Shown here piece after piece: positions 17,409 to 26,672 of a stretch of 64,000 nucleotides of DNA. Location of the stretch: assembly GCF_019857185.1 (NCBI RefSeq), contig NZ_JAHWXP010000003.1:124001-188000 (forward strand), in the 5' to 3' direction. A model generated the notes under the pieces. The model saw only the letters and a list, made by a program, of their open reading frames with translations. It did no database searches and was not told the DNA's origin. Both the position numbers and the translations under genes were made by a program. The stretch comes from Alteriqipengyuania abyssalis (GTDB lineage Bacteria; Pseudomonadota; Alphaproteobacteria; Sphingomonadales; Sphingomonadaceae). Numbering within the stretch: the first letter of the stretch is position 1; each line of letters begins with the position of its first letter.

Positions 17409-18245
17409 CTAACCATCCGAAGGTTTCCCCTGCGCAGCGCGTCCGCGCGGGCCGTTGAAATATTCCTGGATCCAGGGATGGTCCAGTTCCAGCAATTCGG
17501 GGATCGTACCCACCGCAATCACCTTCTGGTCCGCCAGCACCGCCACCCGGTCGCAGATTGCGAACAGCGTATCGACATCGTGGGTGATCAGGAACACGGT
17601 CAGCCCCAGCGTTTCCTTAAGCTCGCGGATCAGCGAGTCGAAGGCGGCGGCGCCGATCGGGTCGAGCCCGGCGGTCGGCTCGTCCAGGAACAGCAGTTCG
17701 GGATCGAGCGCGAGCGCACGGGCAAGCCCGGCGCGCTTCTTCATCCCGCCCGACAGTTCGGAGGGAAACTTGGACGTCGCTTCCTTGGGCAGGCCCGCCA
17801 TGACGACCTTGTAGGCCGCGATCTCGTGGGTGATGTCGGGTTCGATCTGGGGGTAGAACTGCTTGATCGGCACTTCCACGTTCTCGCCCACGGTCAGGGT
17901 GGAGAACAGCGCCCCGCCCTGGAACAGCACGCCCCAGCGGTTGCGCACGCCCAGCGCTTCGTCCGGTTCGGCATCGGTGATCGCCTGGCCGAACACCTCG
18001 ATATGCCCGTCGACCGGCGGTTGCAGCCCGATGATCGAGCGCATCAGGACCGATTTGCCGGTGCCCGATCCGCCGACCACGCCCAGAATTTCGCCCCGCT
18101 TCACGTCGAGATCGAGATGGTCGTGAATCACCTGATCGCCGAACGCATTGACCAGCCCGCGCACGCGCACCGGGTATTCGCCCCGAAACCTTTCGTAGCG
18201 CTGCGGCTTGGTCTCGCCGAAGATTTCGTCGACGATGTTGTTCAT
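17409..18245 (-). CDS. mlaF: MlaF-type ABC transporter ATP-binding protein
   Basis: A 278-aa ATPase. Walker A GGSGTGKS, Q-loop LFQGGALF, signature LSGGMKKR, Walker B LLFLDEPTAGLDP and switch His in ITHDVD are all intact. The GGMKKR signature and the LFQGGALFSTLTVGENV stretch are typical of MlaF/Ttg2A. It powers lipid transport by the MlaE permease. ATG overlaps the permease stop (ATGA). Confidence 0.94.
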   Translation of the reverse strand: MNNIVDEIFGETKPQRYERFRGEYPVRVRGLVNAFGDQVIHDHLDLDVKRGEILGVVGGSGTGKSVLMRSIIGLQPPVDGHIEVFGQAITDAEPDEALGVRNRWGVLFQGGALFSTLTVGENVEVPIKQFYPQIEPDITHEIAAYKVVMAGLPKEATSKFPSELSGGMKKRAGLARALALDPELLFLDEPTAGLDPIGAAAFDSLIRELKETLGLTVFLITHDVDTLFAICDRVAVLADQKVIAVGTIPELLELDHPWIQEYFNGPRGRAAQGKPSDG

Positions 18246-19354
18246 CCCCACCCGATCTCGGTGAAAAACACCGCAAAGAAGGCGTCGAGCACGATCACCG
18301 TGAAGATCGCCTGGACCACCGCCTTGGTCGTGCGCAGGCCGACTTCTTCCGAATTCCCCTCCACCTGCATGCCCTGATAGCAGCCCGAAATGGCCACGAT
18401 CAGGCCGAACACCGGCGCCTTGATCATCCCGACCCACACATCGTGCGCCGGCACGACTTCGTGAATGCGCGAGAGGAAGGTCCAGAACGGGATCCCCAGC
18501 GTCAGGTCCGAAATGACCGCCCCGCCGATGATCGCCATGCACGAGGCGTAGAAGCCGAGCAGGATCATCATGAAGAAGCAGGCGAGCAGGCGCGGGATTA
18601 CCAGCACCTCGATCGGGGACAGGCCGATCGTGCGCATCGCGTCGATCTCTTCGGTCAGCTTCATCGTCCCGATCTGCGCCGCGAAGGCCGAGCCGGAGCG
18701 GCCCGCGACCATGATCGCGGTCATCAGCACGCCCAGTTCGCGCAAGGTGATTCGGCCGACCAGGTTGACCGTCAGCGCCTCGGCCCCGAAGGCTTGCAGC
18801 TGCACCGCGCCCTGCTGCGCGATCACGATCCCGATCAGGAAGCTCATCAACCCGATGATCGGCAGCGCGTTCACGCCGACCGATTCGAACTGGTGGACCA
18901 GCGCGCGATAGCGGAACCGGCGCGGATGGCGCAGGATGCTGGCCGTACCGAGCAGGATCTGGCCGAAGAAACCGATCACCTGGACGATTCCGTGGCCCGC
19001 GTTGAACACCTTCTCGCCCATCGCTTCGGGCGCGCGCGTCAGCAGCGGAAGCCGCGGGGCGGAAACGGTAGAATCGTTGGAACTCTCGCCCACGGCGGTC
19101 AGCAGGCGCTGTGCCCGGTCGTCCGCATTCTCGATCGAGGCGGAGTGATTGGACGCGACCTGGTTGGTGAACCAGGCGCCAACCGTGTCGATTTCGCTGA
19201 CCTCGGCAAGGTCGACCACGTCGATCTGTTCGTCGATCTTGCGCAGCCCGGTGTCGACATCGCTGATGGTCGACAGCAGGTACGGGCCTTTCAGCCGCAG
19301 GACGGTGCGCCCTCCATCGTCTTTGTCGAGCGTATAGTCCGCCTCGGTCACCAT
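18242..19354 (-). CDS. mlaE: MlaE-type lipid ABC permease with fused N-terminal STAS domain
   Basis: A 370-aa inner-membrane protein. Residues about 1-95 look like a STAS domain (GRTVLRLKGPYLLSTI, IDVVDLAEVSEIDTVGAWF), the equivalent of the separate MlaB subunit of E. coli. The rest is the MlaE permease fold: GRITLRELGVLMTAIMVAGRSGSAFAAQIGTMK and EIDAMRTIGLSPIEVLVIPR motifs and five to six helices. First gene of the operon (permease, ATPase, MCE, lipoprotein); divergent from valS with an 81-nt promoter gap. No mlaA or mlaC is present here. Confidence 0.93.
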   Translation of the reverse strand: MVTEADYTLDKDDGGRTVLRLKGPYLLSTISDVDTGLRKIDEQIDVVDLAEVSEIDTVGAWFTNQVASNHSASIENADDRAQRLLTAVGESSNDSTVSAPRLPLLTRAPEAMGEKVFNAGHGIVQVIGFFGQILLGTASILRHPRRFRYRALVHQFESVGVNALPIIGLMSFLIGIVIAQQGAVQLQAFGAEALTVNLVGRITLRELGVLMTAIMVAGRSGSAFAAQIGTMKLTEEIDAMRTIGLSPIEVLVIPRLLACFFMMILLGFYASCMAIIGGAVISDLTLGIPFWTFLSRIHEVVPAHDVWVGMIKAPVFGLIVAISGCYQGMQVEGNSEEVGLRTTKAVVQAIFTVIVLDAFFAVFFTEIGWG

Positions 19355-19435
19355 CGGGCCACGCTATGCGGGCAAAGCGTGTCTATCACAAGCCTAACGG
19401 ACGCGGTGTGGTGACAATCGCGTCTCGCGCTGCTT

Positions 19436-22186
19436 ATGGCACACACCATGACGAACACGCTCTCGACCACCTTCGACCCCGCCGACATCGAAGCGCGCTG
19501 GTACGCGCATTGGGAACAGAACGGCTGCTTCCGGCCCGAGCGCCCGGATGCGGAACCCTTCACCATCGTCAACCCGCCGCCCAACGTCACGGGCAGCCTG
19601 CATATCGGCCACGCTCTCGATAACACCTTGCAGGACATCGTGGTCCGTTACGAACGACTGCGCGGCAAGGATGCGCTGTGGGTGGTCGGCATGGACCATG
19701 CGGGCATCGCCACGCAGATGGTCGTCGAGCGCCAGCTGGAGGCGCAGCAGGACAAACGCACCAACTACACCCGCGAGGACTTCGTGCAGAAGGTGTGGGA
19801 GTGGAAGGCGGAGAGCGGCGGTGCCATCACCGGCCAGCTGCGCCGTCTGGGCTGCTCAATGGACTGGTCGCGTGAACAATTCACGATGGACGAGCACTTC
19901 AGCAAAGCCGTCACCAAGGTGTTCGTCGACCTCTATAACGACGGGCTGATCTATCGCGACAAGCGGCTGGTGAACTGGGACCCGAAGCTGAAGACCGCGA
20001 TTTCGGACCTCGAAGTCGAGCAGCAGACGATCGCCGGCAGCTTCTGGCACTTCCGCTATCCGCTGGAAGAGGGCGTAACTCTGGCCGATGGTCGTGACTA
20101 TATCGAGGTCGCCACCACCCGCCCCGAAACGATGCTGGCCGACATGGCCGTGGCGGTTCATCCGACCGACGAGCGCTACGCATCGGTCGTTGGCAAGCAT
20201 GTGATCCTGCCGATCACCGGGCGCCGCATCCCCATCGTGGCGGACGAGCATGCCGACCCCGAACTGGGTTCGGGCGCGGTGAAGATCACGCCGGGGCACG
20301 ATTTCAACGATTTCGAGGTCGGCAAGCGCGCGGGGATAGCGCCAGGCGAGATGCTCAACATGCTCGATGCTGAGGCTGCTGTGTGTCAGACGGCAGACGG
20401 CTTGATTCCGGAGGTTTATCTCGGACTCGACCGCTTCGAAGCACGAGAACTGGTAGTCGCCTGGATGAAGGAGTTTGGCTACCTCATCCCGTTCAAGACC
20501 AAGACCAAGAAGGGCGAAGAGGTCGAGCACGACGCCGAACCGCGCCAGATCGCCACTCCTTTCGGCGACCGTGGCGGCGTGGTGATCGAGCCGTGGCTGA
20601 CCGACCAGTGGTATGTCGATGCCGAAAAGCTCGCGGTGAAACCGATCGAAGCAGTGCGTAGCGGCGAGGTCGAAATCGTCCCCAAGACGTGGGAGAAGAC
20701 CTTCTTCAACTGGATGGAGAACATCCAGCCGTGGTGTGTCTCGCGCCAGCTGTGGTGGGGCCACCGCATTCCGGCATGGTACGCCGACGATGGCCGCGTG
20801 ATCGTGGCCGAGGATGCCGACGCGGCGCAGAGCCTTGCCGGGCCGGGCGTAAAGCTGGTGCAGGACGACGACGTGCTCGACACGTGGTTCTCTTCCGCCC
20901 TGTGGCCCTTCGCCACGCTCGGCTGGCCGGAAAAGACCGACCTGCTCGAAAAGCACTACCCCAACAATCTGCTCGTCAGCGGGTTCGACATCCTGTTCTT
21001 CTGGGACGCGCGGATGCTGATGGCGGGCTATTTCAACACCGGCAGCAAGCCGTGGGAGAAGCTGTATCTCCACGGCCTCGTCCGCGCTGCGGACGGCTCC
21101 AAGATGAGCAAGTCGAAGGGCAACGTGGTCGATCCGCTGATCCTGATTGACCAGTACGGCGCCGATGCGCTGCGCTTCTTCGTGGCGGCGATGGAAAGCC
21201 AGGGTCGCGACATCAAGATGGATGAGAAGCGGGTCGAGGGATACCGCAACTTTGCGACCAAGCTGTGGAACGCGGTCCGCTACTGCCAGACCAACGGCAT
21301 CGGCGCATCGCAGTCCATCGCCGCACCCGAAGCCCGCCTCGCGGTCAATTCGTGGATCATCGGCGAGGTGATCGAGACCAAGGCGACGATCGAGAAGGCG
21401 CTGGCCGACCTGCGCTTCGACGCCGCCGCCAACGCGATCTACCACTTCGTGTGGGACCGCTTCTGCGACTGGTATCTGGAGCTGATCAAGCCGGTCTTCG
21501 CCGCCGATGGCGCGGATGCGGACAGCCCTCCCGCGCAGGAAACCCGCGCGGTCGCAGGCTGGGCGATCGACCAGATCCTCGTCATGCTGCACCCCTTCAT
21601 GCCCTTCGTCACCGAAGAGCTGTGGCACGCACAGGCCGAGTTCCAGGGCGGTGAACGCCCGTACGAGCTGATGCTGGCCGCATGGCCCGATCCGCAGGCC
21701 GAGCTCGATACCGACGCGGTCGCCGCGATCGACTGGGTCATCGCGCTCACCACCGCAGTTCGCGGAGCCAAGAACGAGCTGGGTATCGCGCCGGGCGTAA
21801 AGCTGGAGGCGTGGCTGCCCGCCCCCTCCCCGCTCGCGACCCGTGTGGTCGAACGCAGCGCGGCGGCGATCGAGCGGCTTGCCCGCCTGACCCCGCTGCA
21901 TCTGGGCGAAGAGGCTCCGGCAGGCGCGGCCATGCAGGTCGCCGCTGGCGAGGACGCGTTCATCATCCCGTTGGAAGGCCACGTCGATGTCGAGGCGGAA
22001 AAGGCCCGTCTGACCAAGGCGATGGAGGCCAGCCAGAAGGAGTTCGGATCGCTCGACAAGCGGCTGTCCAACCCCTCCTTCGTCGAAAAGGCCAAGCCCG
22101 AAGCGGTCGAGAAGGCGAAGGCGGACGCCGCGTTCCACGCCAGCGAGATCGACCGGCTGCGCGCGGCGCTGGCACGGTTGGGGTAA
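19436..22186 (+). CDS. valS: Valyl-tRNA synthetase
   Basis: A 916-aa class I aminoacyl-tRNA synthetase joining valine to tRNA-Val. HIGH-type motif HIGHAL with the preceding [19 protein letters not shown] near residue 560, an editing CP1 domain between them (including the [11 protein letters not shown] motif) and a C-terminal anticodon-binding domain followed by a coiled-coil arm rich in Lys/Glu/Ala. Full length. A second ATG four codons in is possible. Followed by a hairpin before the mtfA-like gene. Confidence 0.98.
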   Translation: MAHTMTNTLSTTFDPADIEARWYAHWEQNGCFRPERPDAEPFTIVNPPPNVTGSLHIGHALDNTLQDIVVRYERLRGKDALWVVGMDHAGIATQMVVERQLEAQQDKRTNYTREDFVQKVWEWKAESGGAITGQLRRLGCSMDWSREQFTMDEHFSKAVTKVFVDLYNDGLIYRDKRLVNWDPKLKTAISDLEVEQQTIAGSFWHFRYPLEEGVTLADGRDYIEVATTRPETMLADMAVAVHPTDERYASVVGKHVILPITGRRIPIVADEHADPELGSGAVKITPGHDFNDFEVGKRAGIAPGEMLNMLDAEAAVCQTADGLIPEVYLGLDRFEARELVVAWMKEFGYLIPFKTKTKKGEEVEHDAEPRQIATPFGDRGGVVIEPWLTDQWYVDAEKLAVKPIEAVRSGEVEIVPKTWEKTFFNWMENIQPWCVSRQLWWGHRIPAWYADDGRVIVAEDADAAQSLAGPGVKLVQDDDVLDTWFSSALWPFATLGWPEKTDLLEKHYPNNLLVSGFDILFFWDARMLMAGYFNTGSKPWEKLYLHGLVRAADGSKMSKSKGNVVDPLILIDQYGADALRFFVAAMESQGRDIKMDEKRVEGYRNFATKLWNAVRYCQTNGIGASQSIAAPEARLAVNSWIIGEVIETKATIEKALADLRFDAAANAIYHFVWDRFCDWYLELIKPVFAADGADADSPPAQETRAVAGWAIDQILVMLHPFMPFVTEELWHAQAEFQGGERPYELMLAAWPDPQAELDTDAVAAIDWVIALTTAVRGAKNELGIAPGVKLEAWLPAPSPLATRVVERSAAAIERLARLTPLHLGEEAPAGAAMQVAAGEDAFIIPLEGHVDVEAEKARLTKAMEASQKEFGSLDKRLSNPSFVEKAKPEAVEKAKADAAFHASEIDRLRAALARLG

Positions 22187-22191
22187 GTCGG

Positions 22192-22227
22192 AGGATCGCC
22201 CTCTACGAAAACCGTGAGAGCGATCCT
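22192..22227 (+). other. Hairpin between valS and the MtfA-like gene
   Basis: AGGATCGC pairs with GCGATCCT across 20 nt, with a further partial stem inside (CTCT with AGAG). No T-run follows and the next start codon is only 11 nt away, so an mRNA-stabilising or translation-affecting hairpin is more likely than a terminator. Confidence 0.4.
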
Positions 22228-22238
22228 ACTTCTGCCCA

Positions 22239-23054
22239 ATGACGCCCTGGATCATTCTCGGCATTGCGCTGCTCGGTGCCGCTTTCGTGCTTTACCGAGG
22301 CTACGCTAAGCGGCGCAGGCGCAGGGCGTTGCTGGCGTCCGCGCTCTCGGCGGAGCAGCGGGCGACGGTCGAACGGCTGGTGCCGCTTGTGCGTCGCCTG
22401 CCCGAACCGACACGCGCCGCGCTGGAGGGGAAGATCAACCTCTTCCTCGACCAGATCACCTTTCGCGGCCAGAACGGGCTGGAAGTCAGTGACGACATGC
22501 GGCTGTCCATCGCGGCGCAGGCCTGCCTGCTGATCGTCAACAGCCCGGTCTGGTACGATACGCTGCGCAACGTGCTGATCTATCCATCGGCCTTCCTCAC
22601 CAACCGCGACACGCATGACGGCCAGTTCGTGCACGAGAACACGCACGCAACGCTGGGTGAGAGCTGGGCCCGTGGCCCGGTGATCCTGGCATGGGACCAT
22701 GCGCTGCAGGGCGGCCTCGACGCCGAGGACGGGCACAATGTGGTGATCCACGAATTCGCGCACCAGCTGGACGGCCTCTCGGGCCACACCAACGGCATCC
22801 CGCTGCTGCGCAAGGGGCAGGCCTATGCGGGCTGGGAAAAGGCCATGCTCGATGCGTTTCAGGACCAGGTTCGGCGGGTCGAGAATGGTCAATCCACGCT
22901 GATCGACCCCTATGGCGCGACCAGCCATCAGGAGTTTTTCGCCGAAGCGATCGTGACCTTCTTCGAGCGACCCCTCGCGATGCGCGACCAGATGCCGGCG
23001 CTGTACGAGCAGCTGGCACGGCTGCTCGCGCTGGACCCGGCCCAATGGAACTGA
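22239..23054 (+). CDS. mtfA: MtfA-like M90 zinc metallopeptidase
   Basis: A 271-aa protein with one N-terminal transmembrane helix (residues 3-20), a basic cluster (KRRRRR) and a peptidase domain of the M90 family. Zinc motif HEFAHQLDGLSG (HExxH) and a downstream Glu in QEFFAEAIVTFFE, plus the family stretch GQFVHENTHATLGESWARGPVILAWDHAL. In E. coli MtfA interacts with the repressor Mlc and modulates the glucose PTS; sphingomonads often lack that PTS, so the substrate here may differ. It is separated from queE by 189 nt. Confidence 0.9.
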   Translation: MTPWIILGIALLGAAFVLYRGYAKRRRRRALLASALSAEQRATVERLVPLVRRLPEPTRAALEGKINLFLDQITFRGQNGLEVSDDMRLSIAAQACLLIVNSPVWYDTLRNVLIYPSAFLTNRDTHDGQFVHENTHATLGESWARGPVILAWDHALQGGLDAEDGHNVVIHEFAHQLDGLSGHTNGIPLLRKGQAYAGWEKAMLDAFQDQVRRVENGQSTLIDPYGATSHQEFFAEAIVTFFERPLAMRDQMPALYEQLARLLALDPAQWN

Positions 23055-23186
23055 TTGCGCGGGCGAGCGGCATCTGCGTCAGCCCGACTGCCGCGCGATT
23101 TCCTACTGCCCTGATTTCTGGCAAGACCGAGTGATGATCGCCCTTCCCTCCACCACCGGCATCCGCGCGGCATACGCCCGCAACGG

Positions 23187-23229
23187 GGGCAGTTTTTCAA
23201 CCCCTGGACTGTGTGTCAGGTGTGTCAGG
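23187..23229 (+). repeat. 43-nt leader element, copy 1 (upstream of queE)
   Basis: A 43-nt block built from GGGCAGTTTTTC, four variable bases, CCTGGAC and the tandem TGTGTCAGGTGTGTCAGG. A second copy lies at 35653-35695 on the other strand ahead of chpT, 40 of 43 positions identical. CCTG-G-AC can pair with GTCAGG to give a small bulged hairpin. Here it ends 14 nt before the queE ATG, in the same orientation as the gene. Confidence 0.75.
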
Positions 23230-23243
23230 AACCCTACAACGCG

Positions 23244-23978
23244 ATGAGCCTCGTCCTAGCCACCGACGACACCGGCGGGCCGGAGATCTTCGCCTCGGTA
23301 CAGGGCGAAGGGCCCTCCGCAGGGGAGCCGACTGCTTTCGTGCGCCTGTCGCGCTGCAACCTTGCCTGCGTGTGGTGCGATACCGCCTATACCTGGCACT
23401 TTGCGGGTGATGAGCGCCCCCATCGCTCGGGCCAGACCTTCGATCGCAAGGCCAATCAGGTGACGCTGGAGGTGGAGGACGTCGCCGCGCGGATCGCGGC
23501 GCTGGGCCAGCGGCGTCTGGTGGTAACCGGGGGCGAGCCGATGTTGCAGGCCCCCGCGCTGGCGCAGCTGCTCGCGCTGCTGCCCGACGTCACGGTGGAG
23601 ATAGAGACCAACGGCACCGCCTTCCCGCCGCCCAAGCTCGAAGTGTGGGTCGACCAGTTCAATATCAGCCCCAAGCTCACCCATTCGGGCAATGCCCGCG
23701 AACTGGCGATCGTGCCCGCAGTGCTGCGCCGCTACGCCAGCGACGGGCGGGCGTTCTTCAAGTTCGTGGTCGCAGAGCCTGCCGATGTCGAGGAAGTCCG
23801 CGAGGTCGTGCGGGCCAATGCCCTGCCGCGCGGCCGCGTGTTCGTGATGGCCGAAGGCACCGATGGCGCAACGCTACGCGCGCGGCAGGACTGGCTGGTG
23901 CCGCTGTGCCTCGAACACGGCTACCGCCTGTCCGACCGGCTGCATATCCATCTGTTCGGCGATACGCGGGGGACGTAG
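23244..23978 (+). CDS. queE: 7-carboxy-7-deazaguanine synthase (radical SAM)
   Basis: A 244-aa radical-SAM enzyme converting 6-carboxytetrahydropterin to 7-carboxy-7-deazaguanine in queuosine biosynthesis. Cluster motif CNLACVWCDT (Cys38, Cys42, Cys45), the upstream FASVQGEGPSAGEPTAFVRLSRC, and TGGEPML are diagnostic. The ATG at 23244 is used; a GTG 33 nt upstream would add the artefactual peptide read from the 43-nt leader element. No other queuosine gene is next to it. Confidence 0.95.
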   Translation: MSLVLATDDTGGPEIFASVQGEGPSAGEPTAFVRLSRCNLACVWCDTAYTWHFAGDERPHRSGQTFDRKANQVTLEVEDVAARIAALGQRRLVVTGGEPMLQAPALAQLLALLPDVTVEIETNGTAFPPPKLEVWVDQFNISPKLTHSGNARELAIVPAVLRRYASDGRAFFKFVVAEPADVEEVREVVRANALPRGRVFVMAEGTDGATLRARQDWLVPLCLEHGYRLSDRLHIHLFGDTRGT

Positions 23979-23991
23979 TGTGTCGATGCAG

Positions 23992-24072
23992 ACCGCCCGC
24001 CCCGCCTCCCCACCCGGCCACCACATGATGGGTGTACCCTTGGTGGCCGGGTGGGGAGGCGGGGCGGGTGGT
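23992..24072. repeat. Very long GC-rich palindrome between queE and the HerA gene
   Basis: Bases 23992-24023 pair with 24041-24072: 32 base pairs with a single G-T wobble, closed by a 17-nt loop that includes CATGATGGG. The arms contain CCCACCCGGCCACCA and its complement. There is no T-run. It lies in the 123-nt space between two convergent genes and could end transcription from both sides, be a mobile palindromic unit, or both. Confidence 0.85.
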
Positions 24073-24101
24073 GACCGGTTCGCGCCAGCGAACCCCAAGA
24101 G

Positions 24102-25793
24102 TTACGCGTGCGATCTCCACCGACGCACGACCCGCTCGATCGCCTCTTCCTCGCCGCCGGATTCGCTCCACAGCGCGCTGAAGCTGGGGTCTTCCGAGGC
24201 GGGGCGGCGGTGCTCTTCCAGCGTGTCGAACGCGGCGCGGATGGGGATCGTCACGCCCTCGCCGCAGATGATGCACTCGCGGTTGCGCAGCGCGGGGATC
24301 GCGTCGAGGAAGCCGCGCGCGCCTTCGGGCATGGCGGCCTTGACGAAGGCCTGGTCGCGCTCGTTGTTGAGCCGCATGGAGATGATCGTGCCGCACTGCG
24401 ACAGCACGCCCTCGGCGAGGTCCGACGGACGCTGCGTGATGAGGCCCAGCGCGACGCCGTATTTGCGCCCTTCCTTGGCGATCCGGCTGAGCACCTTGCC
24501 GACCGAGGAATTGTCGAAATTCTTCTCGTTCGGCACGTACCGGTGCGCCTCTTCGCACACCAGCAGGATCGGGCGGGTGCGCTCCTCGCGCGCCCACACG
24601 GCATAGTCGAACACCAGCCGGCTGAGCACCGCGACCACGGTGCTGGTGATGTCCGACGGCACGCCGGAGACGTCGATCACGCAGATCGGCTTGCCATCGG
24701 TCGGCAGGCGGAAGATGCGCGACAGGAACTCCGCCATCGTGTCGCCGACCAGCATGCCGGAAAACAGGAAGCGGTAGCGCGGATCGGACTTCACCTCGTC
24801 CAGCTTGGCCTTGATCCGCATGTAGGGCGCGGTACCCGAAGCCTTCTCGAGCTCCCCCATCTCCTTGTTGAGCGCGGCGCTGAGGTCCGAGAGCATGTAG
24901 GGCACCGGGGAATCGACGGTGATCTTGCCCAAGTCCTCCGCCATCCGGTTCTTGAGCCGCGCGGCGAGCAGGCACTTGGCAAGGATGTCCGCATCCCCCT
25001 GCCGCTCGTTCCCGCGACTGGTGAGCAGGATTTCGCAATGTTCCTCGAAGTTCATCAGCCAGTACGGCATCTTGAGGTTGCTCACATCCAGCGTCGCGCC
25101 GTTCTCCTTGAACGCGCTCGCATATTCGCCGTGCGGATCGACCATGATGACATGGCCCTGAGGCGCCGCTTCGCAGATGCGGTGGAGGATCAGCGCGGTG
25201 GCGGTCGACTTGCCCGTTCCGGTCGAGCCAAGCAGCGCAAAGTGCTTGCCCAGCAGCGTGTCGATATAGAGCCCGGCGCGGATGTCGCGTGTGGGGAACA
25301 CCGTACCCACTTCGATATAGGAGCGCCCGTCGCTCGCGAAGATGTGCCGCAGGTCGCTGGTGCTGGCAGGAAAGACCATCCCGCCCGGCACCGGATAGCG
25401 CGTGATGCCGCGACGGAATCCGTGGATCCGCCCGGTCAGCTTCTCTTCCCGGCCTTCGCCGAGAAAGTCGATCTCCGCGATGATCCCGCCGGTGCCGCGC
25501 CGGTCGCGGCGCTGGCTGCGAATGGTGGCGAGCAGCCAGTTCTCGCCCGCGCGGATCTTCACCTGGCTGCCGACCTGGCCAGAGGCAATGATCGCCGGAT
25601 CGGTGTCCTGCGCGCATTCGGAAAGCCGTTCTGGATCGAGCGCGACGATCGCGCCCGCGCCCGATACGTCGAGTACCACACCCATCGGCTGGAGCGCGTT
25701 GTTGGCTACCGGCGCGCGAACGGTATCGTCGTGGTCAACCGGTGCAGCACGCTCCGCGCTGCGTCCGAGATCAAGACCCCCGAGATCGGTCAT
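24102..25793 (-). CDS. HerA-like ATPase/helicase
   Basis: A 563-aa FtsK/HerA-superfamily ATPase. A beta-rich HAS-barrel-like N-terminal region (about 30-150) precedes Walker A GSTGTGKST, with MVDPHGEYASAF after it, a central helical insert, Walker B ILLVCEEAH, a sensor segment ITQRPSDLAEGVLSQC, and an Arg-finger-like C-terminal region. HerA forms hexamers that translocate DNA, normally with the nuclease NurA; no nuA-like gene is nearby. Standalone proteins of this type are widespread in alphaproteobacteria, function poorly defined. Confidence 0.85.
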   Translation of the reverse strand: MTDLGGLDLGRSAERAAPVDHDDTVRAPVANNALQPMGVVLDVSGAGAIVALDPERLSECAQDTDPAIIASGQVGSQVKIRAGENWLLATIRSQRRDRRGTGGIIAEIDFLGEGREEKLTGRIHGFRRGITRYPVPGGMVFPASTSDLRHIFASDGRSYIEVGTVFPTRDIRAGLYIDTLLGKHFALLGSTGTGKSTATALILHRICEAAPQGHVIMVDPHGEYASAFKENGATLDVSNLKMPYWLMNFEEHCEILLTSRGNERQGDADILAKCLLAARLKNRMAEDLGKITVDSPVPYMLSDLSAALNKEMGELEKASGTAPYMRIKAKLDEVKSDPRYRFLFSGMLVGDTMAEFLSRIFRLPTDGKPICVIDVSGVPSDITSTVVAVLSRLVFDYAVWAREERTRPILLVCEEAHRYVPNEKNFDNSSVGKVLSRIAKEGRKYGVALGLITQRPSDLAEGVLSQCGTIISMRLNNERDQAFVKAAMPEGARGFLDAIPALRNRECIICGEGVTIPIRAAFDTLEEHRRPASEDPSFSALWSESGGEEEAIERVVRRWRSHA

Positions 25794-25895
25794 CGTGAAT
25801 TTCCCGCCCTTTTTGCGTGGCTCCGTCCGCTCGGAACCAGCGCCTGCGGTAACCGCGGCAGGGTTAAAAACCGGTCAAAATCATCGCGAACAGGA

Positions 25896-26672
25896 TTACG
25901 ACCTGTTGAAAAGGCGCCCCGCGAGCCAGCCCATGAACAGCGACAGCGCAATTGCGACCAGGCCGTAGAACAGCGGTTCACGGTCGGCGAAGACCTCCAC
26001 GAACCGCTCGAACCCGACCTTGCGCACCGATACCTCGGCCACCGCGCTGGCGAGCACGCGCCCGTCGCGCACTGCAAAGGTTTCCGCCGTGTACTGCCCG
26101 GTCTGCACATTCGACGGCAGGCCGATCCGCGCCTGATACAGCACCCCTTCGCGCACCTGCACGCCATCCTCGATCGTGCGGTAGAGCCCCTGCCGCTCCC
26201 TCAGGTCGACCAGCCCGGCGCGAAAGCGCGCCTGTTCTTCCGGATCGATCGAGCCGGCCGGGCTAAGCTGGATGAACTCGGTCCCGAACTCGAAGATCGC
26301 CGCGGTCTTCTCATCCACGATCTGGTCGATCGGGCGGCTGGATGCGACCGCGAAATAGCTGGGGGCGGAGCGGAACGCAGTGCTTTCCGCGTTCATCCAG
26401 ATGCCACCGATCTGGCGTTTCTCGCGCAGGCGGATCGACTGTGTCGGCCCCTTCAGAACCACGATGACGTCGAAGTCCTTCTCGCGGCCCGACGGGTCGA
26501 TCACCGCGCCGAACAGCAGCAGCTCGGTGCCGGTAAAGCCCTGCCGCACCTGCACTTCCTTTTGCGACACTTCGGGCACCAGCACCGGGTCCGGCGAACC
26601 ATTGCTCTGGCCACACAGCGCGAACAGGCAGGCGAGCGCGAACGCGAAGCGCCAGGGCGCGGCCAAGGTCAC
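25896..26672 (-). CDS. TIGR02186-family membrane-anchored protein
   Basis: A 258-aa protein with a signal peptide (about residues 1-25), a periplasmic beta-rich domain (VLVPEVSQKEVQVRQGFTGTELLLFG, DVIVVLKGP, GIWMN) and a C-terminal transmembrane helix (about 232-252) ending GRLFNRS. This layout matches the alphaproteobacterial TIGR02186 family, which is usually found next to TauE/SafE exporters as here (ATGA overlap with the preceding gene). A role as accessory to that transporter is inferred from this pairing. Confidence 0.85.
   Translation of the reverse strand: MTLAAPWRFAFALACLFALCGQSNGSPDPVLVPEVSQKEVQVRQGFTGTELLLFGAVIDPSGREKDFDVIVVLKGPTQSIRLREKRQIGGIWMNAESTAFRSAPSYFAVASSRPIDQIVDEKTAAIFEFGTEFIQLSPAGSIDPEEQARFRAGLVDLRERQGLYRTIEDGVQVREGVLYQARIGLPSNVQTGQYTAETFAVRDGRVLASAVAEVSVRKVGFERFVEVFADREPLFYGLVAIALSLFMGWLAGRLFNRS

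Noticed and set aside
16398-18377. 659-codon frame opposite the Mla operon
   Set aside because: Crosses three clear genes; composition is that of an antisense shadow.
19856-22138. 760-codon open frame antisense to valS
   Set aside because: It is a by-product of high-GC codon use opposite a certain gene; no start context, no recognisable domain.
23055-23243. preQ1 riboswitch before queE
   Set aside because: No preQ1-I/II aptamer pattern found; the only structured element is the shared 43-nt repeat.
23992-24072. Ordinary Rho-independent terminator
   Set aside because: Stem is very long and there is no T-run on either strand, so it was listed as a palindromic element instead.
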